In this document: piece after piece, positions 46,365 to 53,544 of the stretch
Layout: every line of letters starts with the position of its first letter
How positions within the stretch are numbered: the stretch's first letter is position 1
NCBI GenBank assembly: GCA_052386745.1
Contig: JBQTJW010000005.1
Location: 148,800-212,799 of the forward strand
Direction: 5' to 3'
Length of the DNA: 64,000 nucleotides
Source of the DNA: Panacagrimonas sp052386745
GTDB taxonomy: Bacteria > Pseudomonadota > Gammaproteobacteria > Nevskiales > Nevskiaceae
Program-made: the position numbers and the translations under genes
Notes under the pieces: generated by a model
Told to the model about the DNA's origin: nothing
Seen by the model: only the letters and a program-made list of their open reading frames with translations
Database searches by the model: none

Positions 46365-47176
46365 AAACCCCGCGCAAGCATTTCCCCGTCGAGTTCGTCT
46401 ACCAGGTCTTCGCGCTGCTGATCGCGGGCATCGTGATCCACGGCGTGTTCACCGCGCTGGTGCGGCCGCAGGCGCGCGCGGTGCTGGACGACCTCAAGGC
46501 GCGCGTCGAGGCGAGCAAGGGCAGCTACGTGCACATGGACCCCAACGTGTACGTGATCATCAAGGGCCCGGAGCAGGAACTGGCGATCATCTTCGCGGTG
46601 TGGGCCTTCGCGATCATGGGCTACAAGTTCCGCAACGTCGGGCGCGAGCGCCGGCTGTTCGACGCCGACCTGGTGAACGTGGCCGAGGGCGAGAGCATCC
46701 TGCCGGAAGACGCGCGCGCGCACGCCCGGGCCATTGAATCGCTGCCGCCGGACAACCGCGAGCGCCTGCTGCCGCGGCTGTACCTGTCCTCGCTCAACCG
46801 CTTCCGCATCACGCGCAGCGTGCAGGACGCCTCCGACGAGGCGCGCCGCGTCACCGAGTCCGCCAACGACCGCCTCGACGCGGAGCTGGCCATCGTCCGC
46901 TACATCTGCTGGGCCATTCCCTCGATCGGCTTCGTGGGTACGGTACGGGGTATCGGCGATTCGCTCGGCCACGCGCAGGCCGTGCTCCAGGGCGACATGA
47001 CCGGCGTGACCGAGGCCCTGGGCGTGGCCTTCAACTCCACGCTGGTGGCGCTGCTGCTGAGCCTCATCACGGTATTCCTGCTCTACCAGTTGCAGCTGAC
47101 GCAGGAGAGCCTGGTGCTGGACGCGCACGCCGACTGCGAGCGCAAGCTCATCCAGAACCTCCAGTCGCCGGCATGA
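46361..47176 (+). CDS. MotA/TolQ/ExbB-family proton channel subunit (cluster gene 6)
   Basis: 271-residue inner-membrane protein with four predicted helices at about 11-33, 73-90, 178-198 and 222-244. The conserved C-terminal signature is PSIGFVGTVRGIGDSLGHAQ followed by EALGVAFNSTLVALLLSLI, matching the channel-lining helices of MotA/TolQ/ExbB. A ~85-residue cytoplasmic loop lies between helices 2 and 3. No ExbD/TolR gene follows; instead two VWA proteins with an ExbD-like membrane helix are encoded two genes downstream. ATG 46361 overlaps the preceding stop; the 3' end overlaps the next gene by ATGA. Confidence 0.85.
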   Translation: MKTPRKHFPVEFVYQVFALLIAGIVIHGVFTALVRPQARAVLDDLKARVEASKGSYVHMDPNVYVIIKGPEQELAIIFAVWAFAIMGYKFRNVGRERRLFDADLVNVAEGESILPEDARAHARAIESLPPDNRERLLPRLYLSSLNRFRITRSVQDASDEARRVTESANDRLDAELAIVRYICWAIPSIGFVGTVRGIGDSLGHAQAVLQGDMTGVTEALGVAFNSTLVALLLSLITVFLLYQLQLTQESLVLDAHADCERKLIQNLQSPA

Positions 47177-48471
47177 ACGTCCTGGAGATCAACGACGCCG
47201 GGCTGCTGCTGAGCGACGGCGAGCGCGTGCTGGTGGAGAACCCCGGCTTTGCCGCGCTGGACGGCCGCCAGCTGCTGGTGGGACAGGCTGCCTTCGCGCG
47301 CAGCCGGCTCGATCCGCGGCGCTCGCACAACCGCTTCTGGTACCAGCTCGAAGCCACGCTGTCGCCGGGTTTCGGCAGCGCCCGCAGCCACGCGGACCTG
47401 GCCTTCGCGCAGCTGCAATCGCTGGCGCCGCACGCCGGCATCGCGCCGCTGATGCTGGCCGTGCCCGGCACCTTCACGCACGACCAGCTCGGCCTGCTGC
47501 TGGGGCTGGTCGAGGCCAGCGGTCTGAAGGCGCAGGGCATGGTGGACACGGCGGTGGCTGCGGCCAGCACGGTGGAGACCGAGCCCCGCTGCCTGCACCT
47601 GGACGTGGAACTGCACCGCTTCGTGCTGACCGTGATCGAGGGCGGCAGCGAGCTGGCGCGCGCACGGGTGGAGGAAATCTCCAAGCCCGGCCTGACCGCG
47701 GTCTGGGACGCGCTCGCACGCGTGGCGGCGCAGGCCTTCGTGCAGCAGACGCGCTTTGATCCCCTGCACACCGCCGCCACCGAGCAGGTGCTGTTCGACG
47801 CCCTGCCGGGCTGGCTGGACGTGCTCGCACAGGCACCCGGCGCGGTGCTGCAACTGGCTGCCGGCACGCGCACGCACCGCGCCAACGTGGCGCGCGAGGA
47901 CCTGGTGCAGCGCCTGGCCGAGCGCTACGGCGCCATCGCCGACGCGGTGGATGCCGCCGCCCGTCCCCGTCCCGCCACGCTGCTGCTGAGCGCACGCGCG
48001 GCGGCCGTGCCGGGCCTGCGCGAACACCTGGAGTACGCAACCGGCCTTGCCGCCGCCTGCCTGGGCCGTTTCGCACCGGCGCAGGGCGCGCTGGCGCACG
48101 TGCAACGCATCGTGGTGCCCGGCGCGGGGCTGGCCTACATCACGCGCCTGCCCGGCCGCGTGCGCAGCGCCGGTGCGGATGACGCGGACGAGGCGCCCAC
48201 GCACGTACTGTCCGGCGACCGCGCCCATCCCCTGCCGCGGCACGACACCGATCCTGCCCTGCCGCTGGCCCGGCTCGGCACGGACGCGCCCGGCGTGCTG
48301 CGCCGGCTCGACGGCCGCCTGTGGCTGGACGGCAGCAGCGCCGCGGGCGGCGCCGGCAGCCCCGATTTCCAGATCAACGGCAGGCCGGTGAAGCTGCCGG
48401 CGCGACTGGCGCTGGGCGATCGCATCGAGTGCGGCGGCCTGGTGCTGCGGCTGATCGCGGTGAGCGCGTGA
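47173..48471 (+). CDS. Hsp70/actin-fold-like protein with FHA-like C-terminus (cluster gene 7)
   Basis: 432-residue soluble protein. The N-terminus (EINDAGLLLSDGERVLVENPG, LLVGQAAFARSRLDP) and later segments (LMLAVPGTFTHDQLGLLLGL, GLKAQGMVDTAVAAA, CLHLDVELHRFVLTVIEGG) fit the actin/Hsp70/FtsA ATPase fold: a phosphate-1-like loop, and AAP-type helices. About residues 375-430 form a beta-rich, FHA-like tail (DFQINGRPVKLPARLALGDRIECGG). There is no signal peptide, so it is cytoplasmic. It sits between the channel gene (4-bp overlap) and the VWA genes (13 bp). ATPase activity and the FHA assignment are inference. Confidence 0.6.
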   Translation: MNVLEINDAGLLLSDGERVLVENPGFAALDGRQLLVGQAAFARSRLDPRRSHNRFWYQLEATLSPGFGSARSHADLAFAQLQSLAPHAGIAPLMLAVPGTFTHDQLGLLLGLVEASGLKAQGMVDTAVAAASTVETEPRCLHLDVELHRFVLTVIEGGSELARARVEEISKPGLTAVWDALARVAAQAFVQQTRFDPLHTAATEQVLFDALPGWLDVLAQAPGAVLQLAAGTRTHRANVAREDLVQRLAERYGAIADAVDAAARPRPATLLLSARAAAVPGLREHLEYATGLAAACLGRFAPAQGALAHVQRIVVPGAGLAYITRLPGRVRSAGADDADEAPTHVLSGDRAHPLPRHDTDPALPLARLGTDAPGVLRRLDGRLWLDGSSAAGGAGSPDFQINGRPVKLPARLALGDRIECGGLVLRLIAVSA

Positions 48472-48484
48472 AGGAGGCCGTGCC

Positions 48485-49567
48485 GTGAAGCGCCGCCAGG
48501 AACTGGCGATCTTCAACATGTCGTTCCTGGACTGCATCTCCTGCGGGTTCGGCGCCACGGTGCTGATCTTCATGCTGATGAAGCACGCCGCGCCCAACCC
48601 CGACGCCATGGCGAGCGTGCCGCGCGCGCAGGTCAGCGGCGCCGAGGACAAGCTGCTGGACGACCGCCAGCAGATGCTGGTGCTGCGCGCCGCGCTCGAC
48701 AACTCCGAGAAGGCGCTGCAGACCGGCAAGACCGAGGCCGAGCGCCTGCGCAAGCAGATCGACCAGGCGCGCTCGGCCATGCAGCAGGCCGAGCCCGGCG
48801 CGCAGGACGGGCGCGCCCGCGTCCTGATCCTGGAAAACGAGCTCAAGGCGCTGGAGAGCAAGGTGCAGGCCATGCGCGCCGCGGCCAAGGACGACTCCGG
48901 CGATGCGGTGCGCAGCATCACCGGCGAGGGCCGGCGCCAGTACCTGTCCGGCCTGAGCGTGCACGGCGGGCACATCCTGGTGCTGGTGGATACCTCCGGG
49001 AGCATGCTGGCCGAGACCATCGTGGAGGCCATCCGCCGCCGCAACATGAGCGAGTCGGCGCGGCTTGCGTCCCCCAAGTGGCGGCGCGCGGTGGCCTCGC
49101 TGGACTGGATCGCCTCGCAGATGCCGGCCGACGCGCAGTTCCAGGTCTACGGCTTCAACCAGGAGGCCACGCCGGCCATCGCCGATTCCGCCGGGCAGTG
49201 GCTGCCCGTGAGCGGCGGGCAGAAGCTGGACGCGGCCGTCGCCAGCATCCGCCGCACCGTGCCGGGCAAGGGCACCAGCCTGAGCAAGGCCTTTGCGGTG
49301 GCCGCCACCCTGCACCCGGCGCCGGACCAGATCTACCTGATCACCGACGGCCTGCCGACGCTCGGCAGGAGCGGCGGTGGCGGAACGGTGTCCGGCAAGC
49401 AGCGCCTGCGCTACTTCAACGAGGCCACCACCGTGCTGCCGCGCAAGCTGCCGGTCAACGTCATCCTCATGCCCATGGAGGGCGACCCCACCGCCGCCGG
49501 CGCGTTCTGGCAGCTGGCGCAGGTGAGCGGCGGCGCGTACATGAACCCGTCGCTGGACTGGCCCTGA
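48485..49567 (+). CDS. VWA-domain membrane protein with ExbD-like helix (cluster gene 8)
   Basis: 360-residue single-pass protein: short basic N-terminus, membrane helix ~9-32 opening F-N-M-S-F-L-D16-C-I-S-C-G-F-G-A, a periplasmic coiled coil (~55-135; EAERLRKQIDQARSAMQQAE, ENELKALESKVQAMRAAA), then a VWA domain (~160-350) with an intact MIDAS: D169-T-S171-G-S173, TSLSKAF and LITDGLP. The Asp in the helix sits where ExbD/TolR have their proton-carrying Asp. GTG start 48485 has a perfect AGGAGG upstream. It is a paralogue of the following gene. Confidence 0.85.
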   Translation: MKRRQELAIFNMSFLDCISCGFGATVLIFMLMKHAAPNPDAMASVPRAQVSGAEDKLLDDRQQMLVLRAALDNSEKALQTGKTEAERLRKQIDQARSAMQQAEPGAQDGRARVLILENELKALESKVQAMRAAAKDDSGDAVRSITGEGRRQYLSGLSVHGGHILVLVDTSGSMLAETIVEAIRRRNMSESARLASPKWRRAVASLDWIASQMPADAQFQVYGFNQEATPAIADSAGQWLPVSGGQKLDAAVASIRRTVPGKGTSLSKAFAVAATLHPAPDQIYLITDGLPTLGRSGGGGTVSGKQRLRYFNEATTVLPRKLPVNVILMPMEGDPTAAGAFWQLAQVSGGAYMNPSLDWP

Positions 49568-49576
49568 GCCCGCGCC

Positions 49577-50581
49577 GTGGCGATCAAGCGGCGGCACGAA
49601 ATCCTGGTGTTCTCGATGAGTTTCATCGACTGCATCTGCTGCGGCTTCGGCGCCATGATCCTGCTGCTGGTGCTGAGCCAGTCCAAGCCGCCGCCCGTGT
49701 CCGATCCCACGGTGGCCGAGAACCACGGCCAGTCCGAACAGCTGCGCCTGCTGGGCGAACAGACCGCGGGCGAACTCAAGGCGCTAGAAGCGGCCCTGGC
49801 CGCCAGCCGCGACCGTCAGCGCGATGCCGAGCGTGAGCTGGTGCGGCTGCGCGTCATGTCCGACTCGCTGCTCGACAAGACCACCGAGAGCCAGGTGGAC
49901 CGCCAGGCCGCCGCCACCATCGAAAAGCAGCTGGCCGCCGCGCGGCAGACGCTCACCGAGGAGATGCGCCGGCTCCAGGCGCAGGGCGTGCGCGTGGCCA
50001 GGGACGCGCCGGTGGGCGGCATCCCGGTGGACAGCGAGTACATCCTGTTCGTCATCGACACCTCCGGCTCCATGCAGCGCTTCGCCTGGAACACCATGCT
50101 CGACACCATGGTGGAGATCCTGGACCTGTACCCCAGGGTCAAGGGCATGCAGATCATGAGCGACCAGGGCCAATACCTGTTCAACACCTACGGCGGCGGA
50201 AAGTGGATTCCAGACTCGCCGGGGCGGCGCCGCGCGGTGATCGAGGCGCTGCGGACCTGGCGCGTGTTTTCGGCGTCCAGCCCGGTGGAGGGCATCGAGC
50301 GCGCCATGCGCGACTACACCGATCCGGACAAGAAGATCTCCATCTACGTGCTCGGCGACGACTTCACCGGCGCCTCGTCGGACTACGCGCTGCGGCGCAT
50401 CGGCCGGCTCAATTCCAGGGATGCCCAGGGCAACTTCCGCGTGCGCATCCACGCCGTGGGGTTTCCCACCCAGTACACCCGCGACGGCGCCAGCGTGAGC
50501 GGCATCCGCTTTGCCAACCTGATGCGTATCTTGTGCGAGACGAACGGAGGCGCCTTTGTCGGACTCACGAGCAGTCGCTGA
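49577..50581 (+). CDS. VWA-domain membrane protein with ExbD-like helix, paralogue (cluster gene 9)
   Basis: 334-residue paralogue of the preceding gene: basic N-terminus, membrane helix ~9-34 opening F-S-M-S-F-I-D18-C-I-C-C-G-F-G-A, coiled-coil region (~50-140; LKALEAALAASRDRQRDAERE, IEKQLAAARQTLTEEMRRLQ), then VWA with MIDAS D161-T-S163-G-S165 (LFVIDTSGSM) and ISIYVLGDDFTG. A conserved cysteine/glycine patch in the helix is shared with its partner. GTG start at 49577, 9 bp after the previous stop. Its 3' end overlaps the next lipoprotein gene by 26 bp if that gene uses its TTG start. Confidence 0.85.
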   Translation: MAIKRRHEILVFSMSFIDCICCGFGAMILLLVLSQSKPPPVSDPTVAENHGQSEQLRLLGEQTAGELKALEAALAASRDRQRDAERELVRLRVMSDSLLDKTTESQVDRQAAATIEKQLAAARQTLTEEMRRLQAQGVRVARDAPVGGIPVDSEYILFVIDTSGSMQRFAWNTMLDTMVEILDLYPRVKGMQIMSDQGQYLFNTYGGGKWIPDSPGRRRAVIEALRTWRVFSASSPVEGIERAMRDYTDPDKKISIYVLGDDFTGASSDYALRRIGRLNSRDAQGNFRVRIHAVGFPTQYTRDGASVSGIRFANLMRILCETNGGAFVGLTSSR

Positions 50582-51221
50582 ACGTATGTGGCGGCAGGCG
50601 TTCAGGGCGTGCATCCCCGTGCTGGCCGCCGTGGCGCTCGCGGCCTGTTCGCCGGCACCGGTGGTTCCGTCCAGCGAATTCCCCAGGCCGGTGCTGCACG
50701 TCATCCCGGTGGCAGTGGGGCTGTACATGGACGATGCCTTCACCACCTACACCCACGTGGACAAGCCTCCCGAGGGCGCCGAGCAGAGCGTGTCGGTGGG
50801 CCCGGCCTCGCGCGCGCTGTTCAGCGAGTTCCTGGGCGCGCAGTTTTCATCGCTCACGCTGCTGAAGCAGGCGCCCGACGCCCAGCCTGCCCCGCCCGGC
50901 ATCGACGCCGTGCTGCAGCCGCTGATTACCGACGTGCAGATCGCGCGGCCGCTCACCGACAAGGACGCGTTCCACGAGGCCTGGATCAAATACCAGCTGA
51001 TCCTGCGCAATCCGCAGGGCCAGGAACTGGCGCGCTGGGACCTTGCCGCCTATGGCAAGAACCGCGGCGCCAGCTTCGGCGGCAGCAACGCCAGCTTCAC
51101 CGCCGCGGCGCGCGACGCGATGCGCGACGCCGCCGCCGGCATGGCGCTGATCTTCCGCGACGCCGCTGCCTTCCAGGCGCGCCTGGCCACCAGCGGCACG
51201 CCGCGCGGACGCACGCCGTGA
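50556..51221 (+). CDS. Predicted envelope lipoprotein (cluster gene 10)
   Basis: Exported lipoprotein of up to 221 residues, lipobox VALAAC (Cys31 from the first start). The mature domain is a mixed alpha/beta fold: VLHVIPVAVGLYMDDAFTTY, LFSEFLGAQFSSLTLL, IDAVLQPLITDVQIARPL, IKYQLILRNPQGQELARWDL, a pattern like small outer-membrane lipoproteins of the CsgG/DUF4136 kind. TTG 50556 has a well-placed GGAGG upstream; ATG 50586 gives a more usual 21-residue signal but no clear ribosome site. The 3' end overlaps the next gene by GTGA. Confidence 0.72.
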   Translation: MSDSRAVAERMWRQAFRACIPVLAAVALAACSPAPVVPSSEFPRPVLHVIPVAVGLYMDDAFTTYTHVDKPPEGAEQSVSVGPASRALFSEFLGAQFSSLTLLKQAPDAQPAPPGIDAVLQPLITDVQIARPLTDKDAFHEAWIKYQLILRNPQGQELARWDLAAYGKNRGASFGGSNASFTAAARDAMRDAAAGMALIFRDAAAFQARLATSGTPRGRTP

Positions 51222-51892
51222 CGCGCCTGCTGCGGGCAGCGGCCTTGCCCGGCGTCGTATTCGGCGCCGCGTTGTGCGCGGCCTGCGTGACCTCGAAGGT
51301 GGAGCAGCGTCGCACCGCCGGTAGCGCCGTGCAGGTGGGCGCCAACGAGTCCGTGGTGGTGCTGGGCCGGCGGCATCGCGGCGATCGCGAATCGGAAGAA
51401 AGCTTCAACGACTGCGTGGCCGGCTCGATGCGCTCTCGCAAGCTGCCGGTGTACCCGGCCGCGGCCTTCGTGGACGCTCTGTTCCCCTGGCTGGAGCCGC
51501 GCACGGCACCGATCTCGTCCGAGGCCCTCGGCGCGCTGTTCGACGATCCCGCCATCGCCCAGCGCGTGCGCGCCACCGGCGTGCGCTTCCTGGTGTGGAT
51601 CGAGGGCGAAACCGAGAAAGTCGACAGCGGCGGCGGCATGGGCTGCTCGTTGTCGCCCTTGGGGGGAGGATGTCTCGGGTTCGGATGGTGGGAGAAGGAG
51701 TCCAAGTACGAGGTCTCGATCTGGGACGTCGTGCGCCGCACCGACGTGGGCCGCATCACCGTGAACGCCAGCGGCACCTCGTACATGCCCGCCGTCATCA
51801 TTCCCATCCCGCTGATCGCGCGCACCGAGTCGGCGGCCTGCGACGGCATTGCGGGGCAGGTCGACGAATTCCTGACGCCCGCGGGCGGGTGA
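51218..51892 (+). CDS. Predicted envelope lipoprotein (cluster gene 11)
   Basis: 224-residue lipoprotein with lipobox LCAAC (Cys23). The mature part has SVVVLGRRHRGDRESEESFNDCV, VRFLVWIEGETEKV, a Gly/Cys-rich loop (GMGCSLSPLGGGCLGFGWW, two cysteines) and SKYEVSIWDVVRRTDVGRITV. Extra cysteines (in NDCVAG, MGC, GGC, AAC) may form disulfides. The GTG at 51218 overlaps the preceding stop. It is the last gene of the cluster; 190 bp without a gene follow. The family is not recognised, though the pattern resembles stress-related lipoproteins of various Proteobacteria. Confidence 0.72.
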   Translation: MTRLLRAAALPGVVFGAALCAACVTSKVEQRRTAGSAVQVGANESVVVLGRRHRGDRESEESFNDCVAGSMRSRKLPVYPAAAFVDALFPWLEPRTAPISSEALGALFDDPAIAQRVRATGVRFLVWIEGETEKVDSGGGMGCSLSPLGGGCLGFGWWEKESKYEVSIWDVVRRTDVGRITVNASGTSYMPAVIIPIPLIARTESAACDGIAGQVDEFLTPAGG

Positions 51893-52081
51893 ACTCGTAG
51901 GCCATCGGGCCGTCCGCATCGCGCGTTCGGTGCCGCGCATCCCTGTGCCCTGTCGATGGCGCCCCGGGCGACTAGCGGCGCAGATGCCGGCCGCCAGCCG
52001 TCGCAGCCTGATGGACCCGGTGTTCATCGCGGGCGCAGACTTTGCATTGCCGATGGCAGGCTTCCTCGCGAGGTGTCGATC

Positions 52082-52804
52082 ATGCAATCACCTGATTTCG
52101 CGTTGACGGGTCCGAGTCAGTTCAGTCACCGCGATCTGCTGTTCCTGTTCGAGCATTTCCCCGTGGCCGGCGTGGACCCGGTGGAGGCCATCCGGCGCGT
52201 GCACGAGCAGCCCAACACGCTGGAATCCATCCTCGAATCGCGCTTCGTGCATGACGCGCTCACCGATCGCAAGGCGCTGTGGCTGGACGTATCCCCTCAA
52301 CTGTTCTTCGACGTGATGCTGCGCCGTGCCTTGCCCGGCCCGCGCGACCGGATCGAACGCAGCGTGATCCATTACCTTGCCAACCTGCTTGGGCTTTTCT
52401 CCAGCACCGAGCGCGTCTACCAGTTGCAGCAGGGCGAGGAGAAGCGGTTCGAATACCTTGCTGATCTCGCGCGCGAAGGGCTGGAGTCGGGCCCGGAGCG
52501 GCAGTTCCTGGTGAATGCGCACATCGGCAACTACGCCCTGTACCTGTCCGGGGTGTGCGCGCCCTGGGTGGAGTACCGGCGCACCTACAAGCGTCGCCCG
52601 GTGTCCATGGAGTACTACCGCCGCATGGGGCGCAGCCACTACGCGCACGCTGCCGGCAGCCCGCAGGCTTCGCAATTCGGCCTGAGGGAATTGTTCCGTC
52701 ATCTCGCCGAGCGATTCGAGTATTTCCGCGCCGGCATGCAGCGCCTGGCGGAAGATGTGTTTCCGGGACAGCAGCGGCCGGCCTTCGCCAGCCTGCCGGT
52801 CTAG
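52082..52804 (+). CDS. Conserved-looking hypothetical protein
   Basis: 240-residue, mostly helical soluble protein with no signal peptide or membrane helix. Segments that look constrained are FLFEHFPVAGVDPVEAI, NTLESILESRFVHDAL, WLDVSPQLFFDVMLRRALPG, RSVIHYLANLLGLFSSTERVY, LVNAHIGNYALYLSGV and ASQFGLRELFRHLAERFEYFRAGM. ATG 52082 is chosen; the upstream extension is unconserved-looking. It lies 190 bp after the envelope cluster and 200 bp before the Nudix gene, so it is probably its own unit. No function can be assigned. Confidence 0.7.
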   Translation: MQSPDFALTGPSQFSHRDLLFLFEHFPVAGVDPVEAIRRVHEQPNTLESILESRFVHDALTDRKALWLDVSPQLFFDVMLRRALPGPRDRIERSVIHYLANLLGLFSSTERVYQLQQGEEKRFEYLADLAREGLESGPERQFLVNAHIGNYALYLSGVCAPWVEYRRTYKRRPVSMEYYRRMGRSHYAHAAGSPQASQFGLRELFRHLAERFEYFRAGMQRLAEDVFPGQQRPAFASLPV

Positions 52805-53004
52805 CGCCCAGCAGCACGGCGCGGGTCCGCCCACCGTGACCGGGCCGGGCAGGTCCGCGCCGTGAACCTTCGCCGCCATTGATGCGGGCCGGGATCCTGC
52901 CGGAGGCCGTCCTTTCCCGAGTTTCGGTGTCGCGTCCAGAAGGCGAGTGGTCAAGCGCTGGCGCTGGATTCAAGATCCGGATTCCGTCCAGCCACCCGAT
53001 TCTC

Positions 53005-53529
53005 ATGAGCATCCGCACCCTGCACGATGGCGAGTTCCTCAAGTTGCTGCGCGACGGGCACTGGGAGTACGTGCGCCGGCAACGCTCGACCGGCGCGGGG
53101 TTCATCATCGCCGTCACCCCGCAAGACGAGCTGGTGCTGGTCGAGCAGTTCCGGATTCCGCTGCAGCGGCGCGTCATCGAGCTTCCCGCCGGCATCATTG
53201 CGGACAGCGAGGCCACGGCGGACGAGTCGGTTGAAACCTCGGCGCTGCGCGAACTCGAGGAGGAGACCGGCTTTCTTGGATCCCACGCCCGAATCCTGTG
53301 CAGCGGCCCTGTCGCCGCCGGGATGACCAACGAGATCGGTTACTTCACCGAAGTGACCGCCCTCACGCGCACCGGGCCTGGCGGCGGCGTGGACGGCGAA
53401 GACATCAGCGTCCACGTGGTCCCTTTGACTGGAATCCACGACTGGCTTACACAGCAGGCGGCGCGGGATGTGATGATCGACCCGCGCATCTTCATCGCCC
53501 TGCACTTTGTGGAGCGCAAGGGCCAATAA
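53005..53529 (+). CDS. Nudix hydrolase (ADP-ribose pyrophosphatase-like)
   Basis: 174-residue Nudix hydrolase with ADP-ribose/NDP-sugar pyrophosphatase features: FIIAVTPQDELVLVEQFRIP, VIELPAGII and a Nudix box ending ALRELEEETGF. The box's first glycine is unusual: relative to E-x7-RELEEETGF the G-x5-E glycine position is Ser, with the expected Gly five residues earlier (PAGIIADSEATADES), suggesting a small insertion. The metal-binding REXXEE residues are intact. ATG 53005 is chosen; upstream in-frame codons are poor. It precedes the M13 peptidase by 15 bp. Confidence 0.85.
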   Translation: MSIRTLHDGEFLKLLRDGHWEYVRRQRSTGAGFIIAVTPQDELVLVEQFRIPLQRRVIELPAGIIADSEATADESVETSALRELEEETGFLGSHARILCSGPVAAGMTNEIGYFTEVTALTRTGPGGGVDGEDISVHVVPLTGIHDWLTQQAARDVMIDPRIFIALHFVERKGQ

Positions 53530-53544
53530 AACCGGGGAGGGGAA

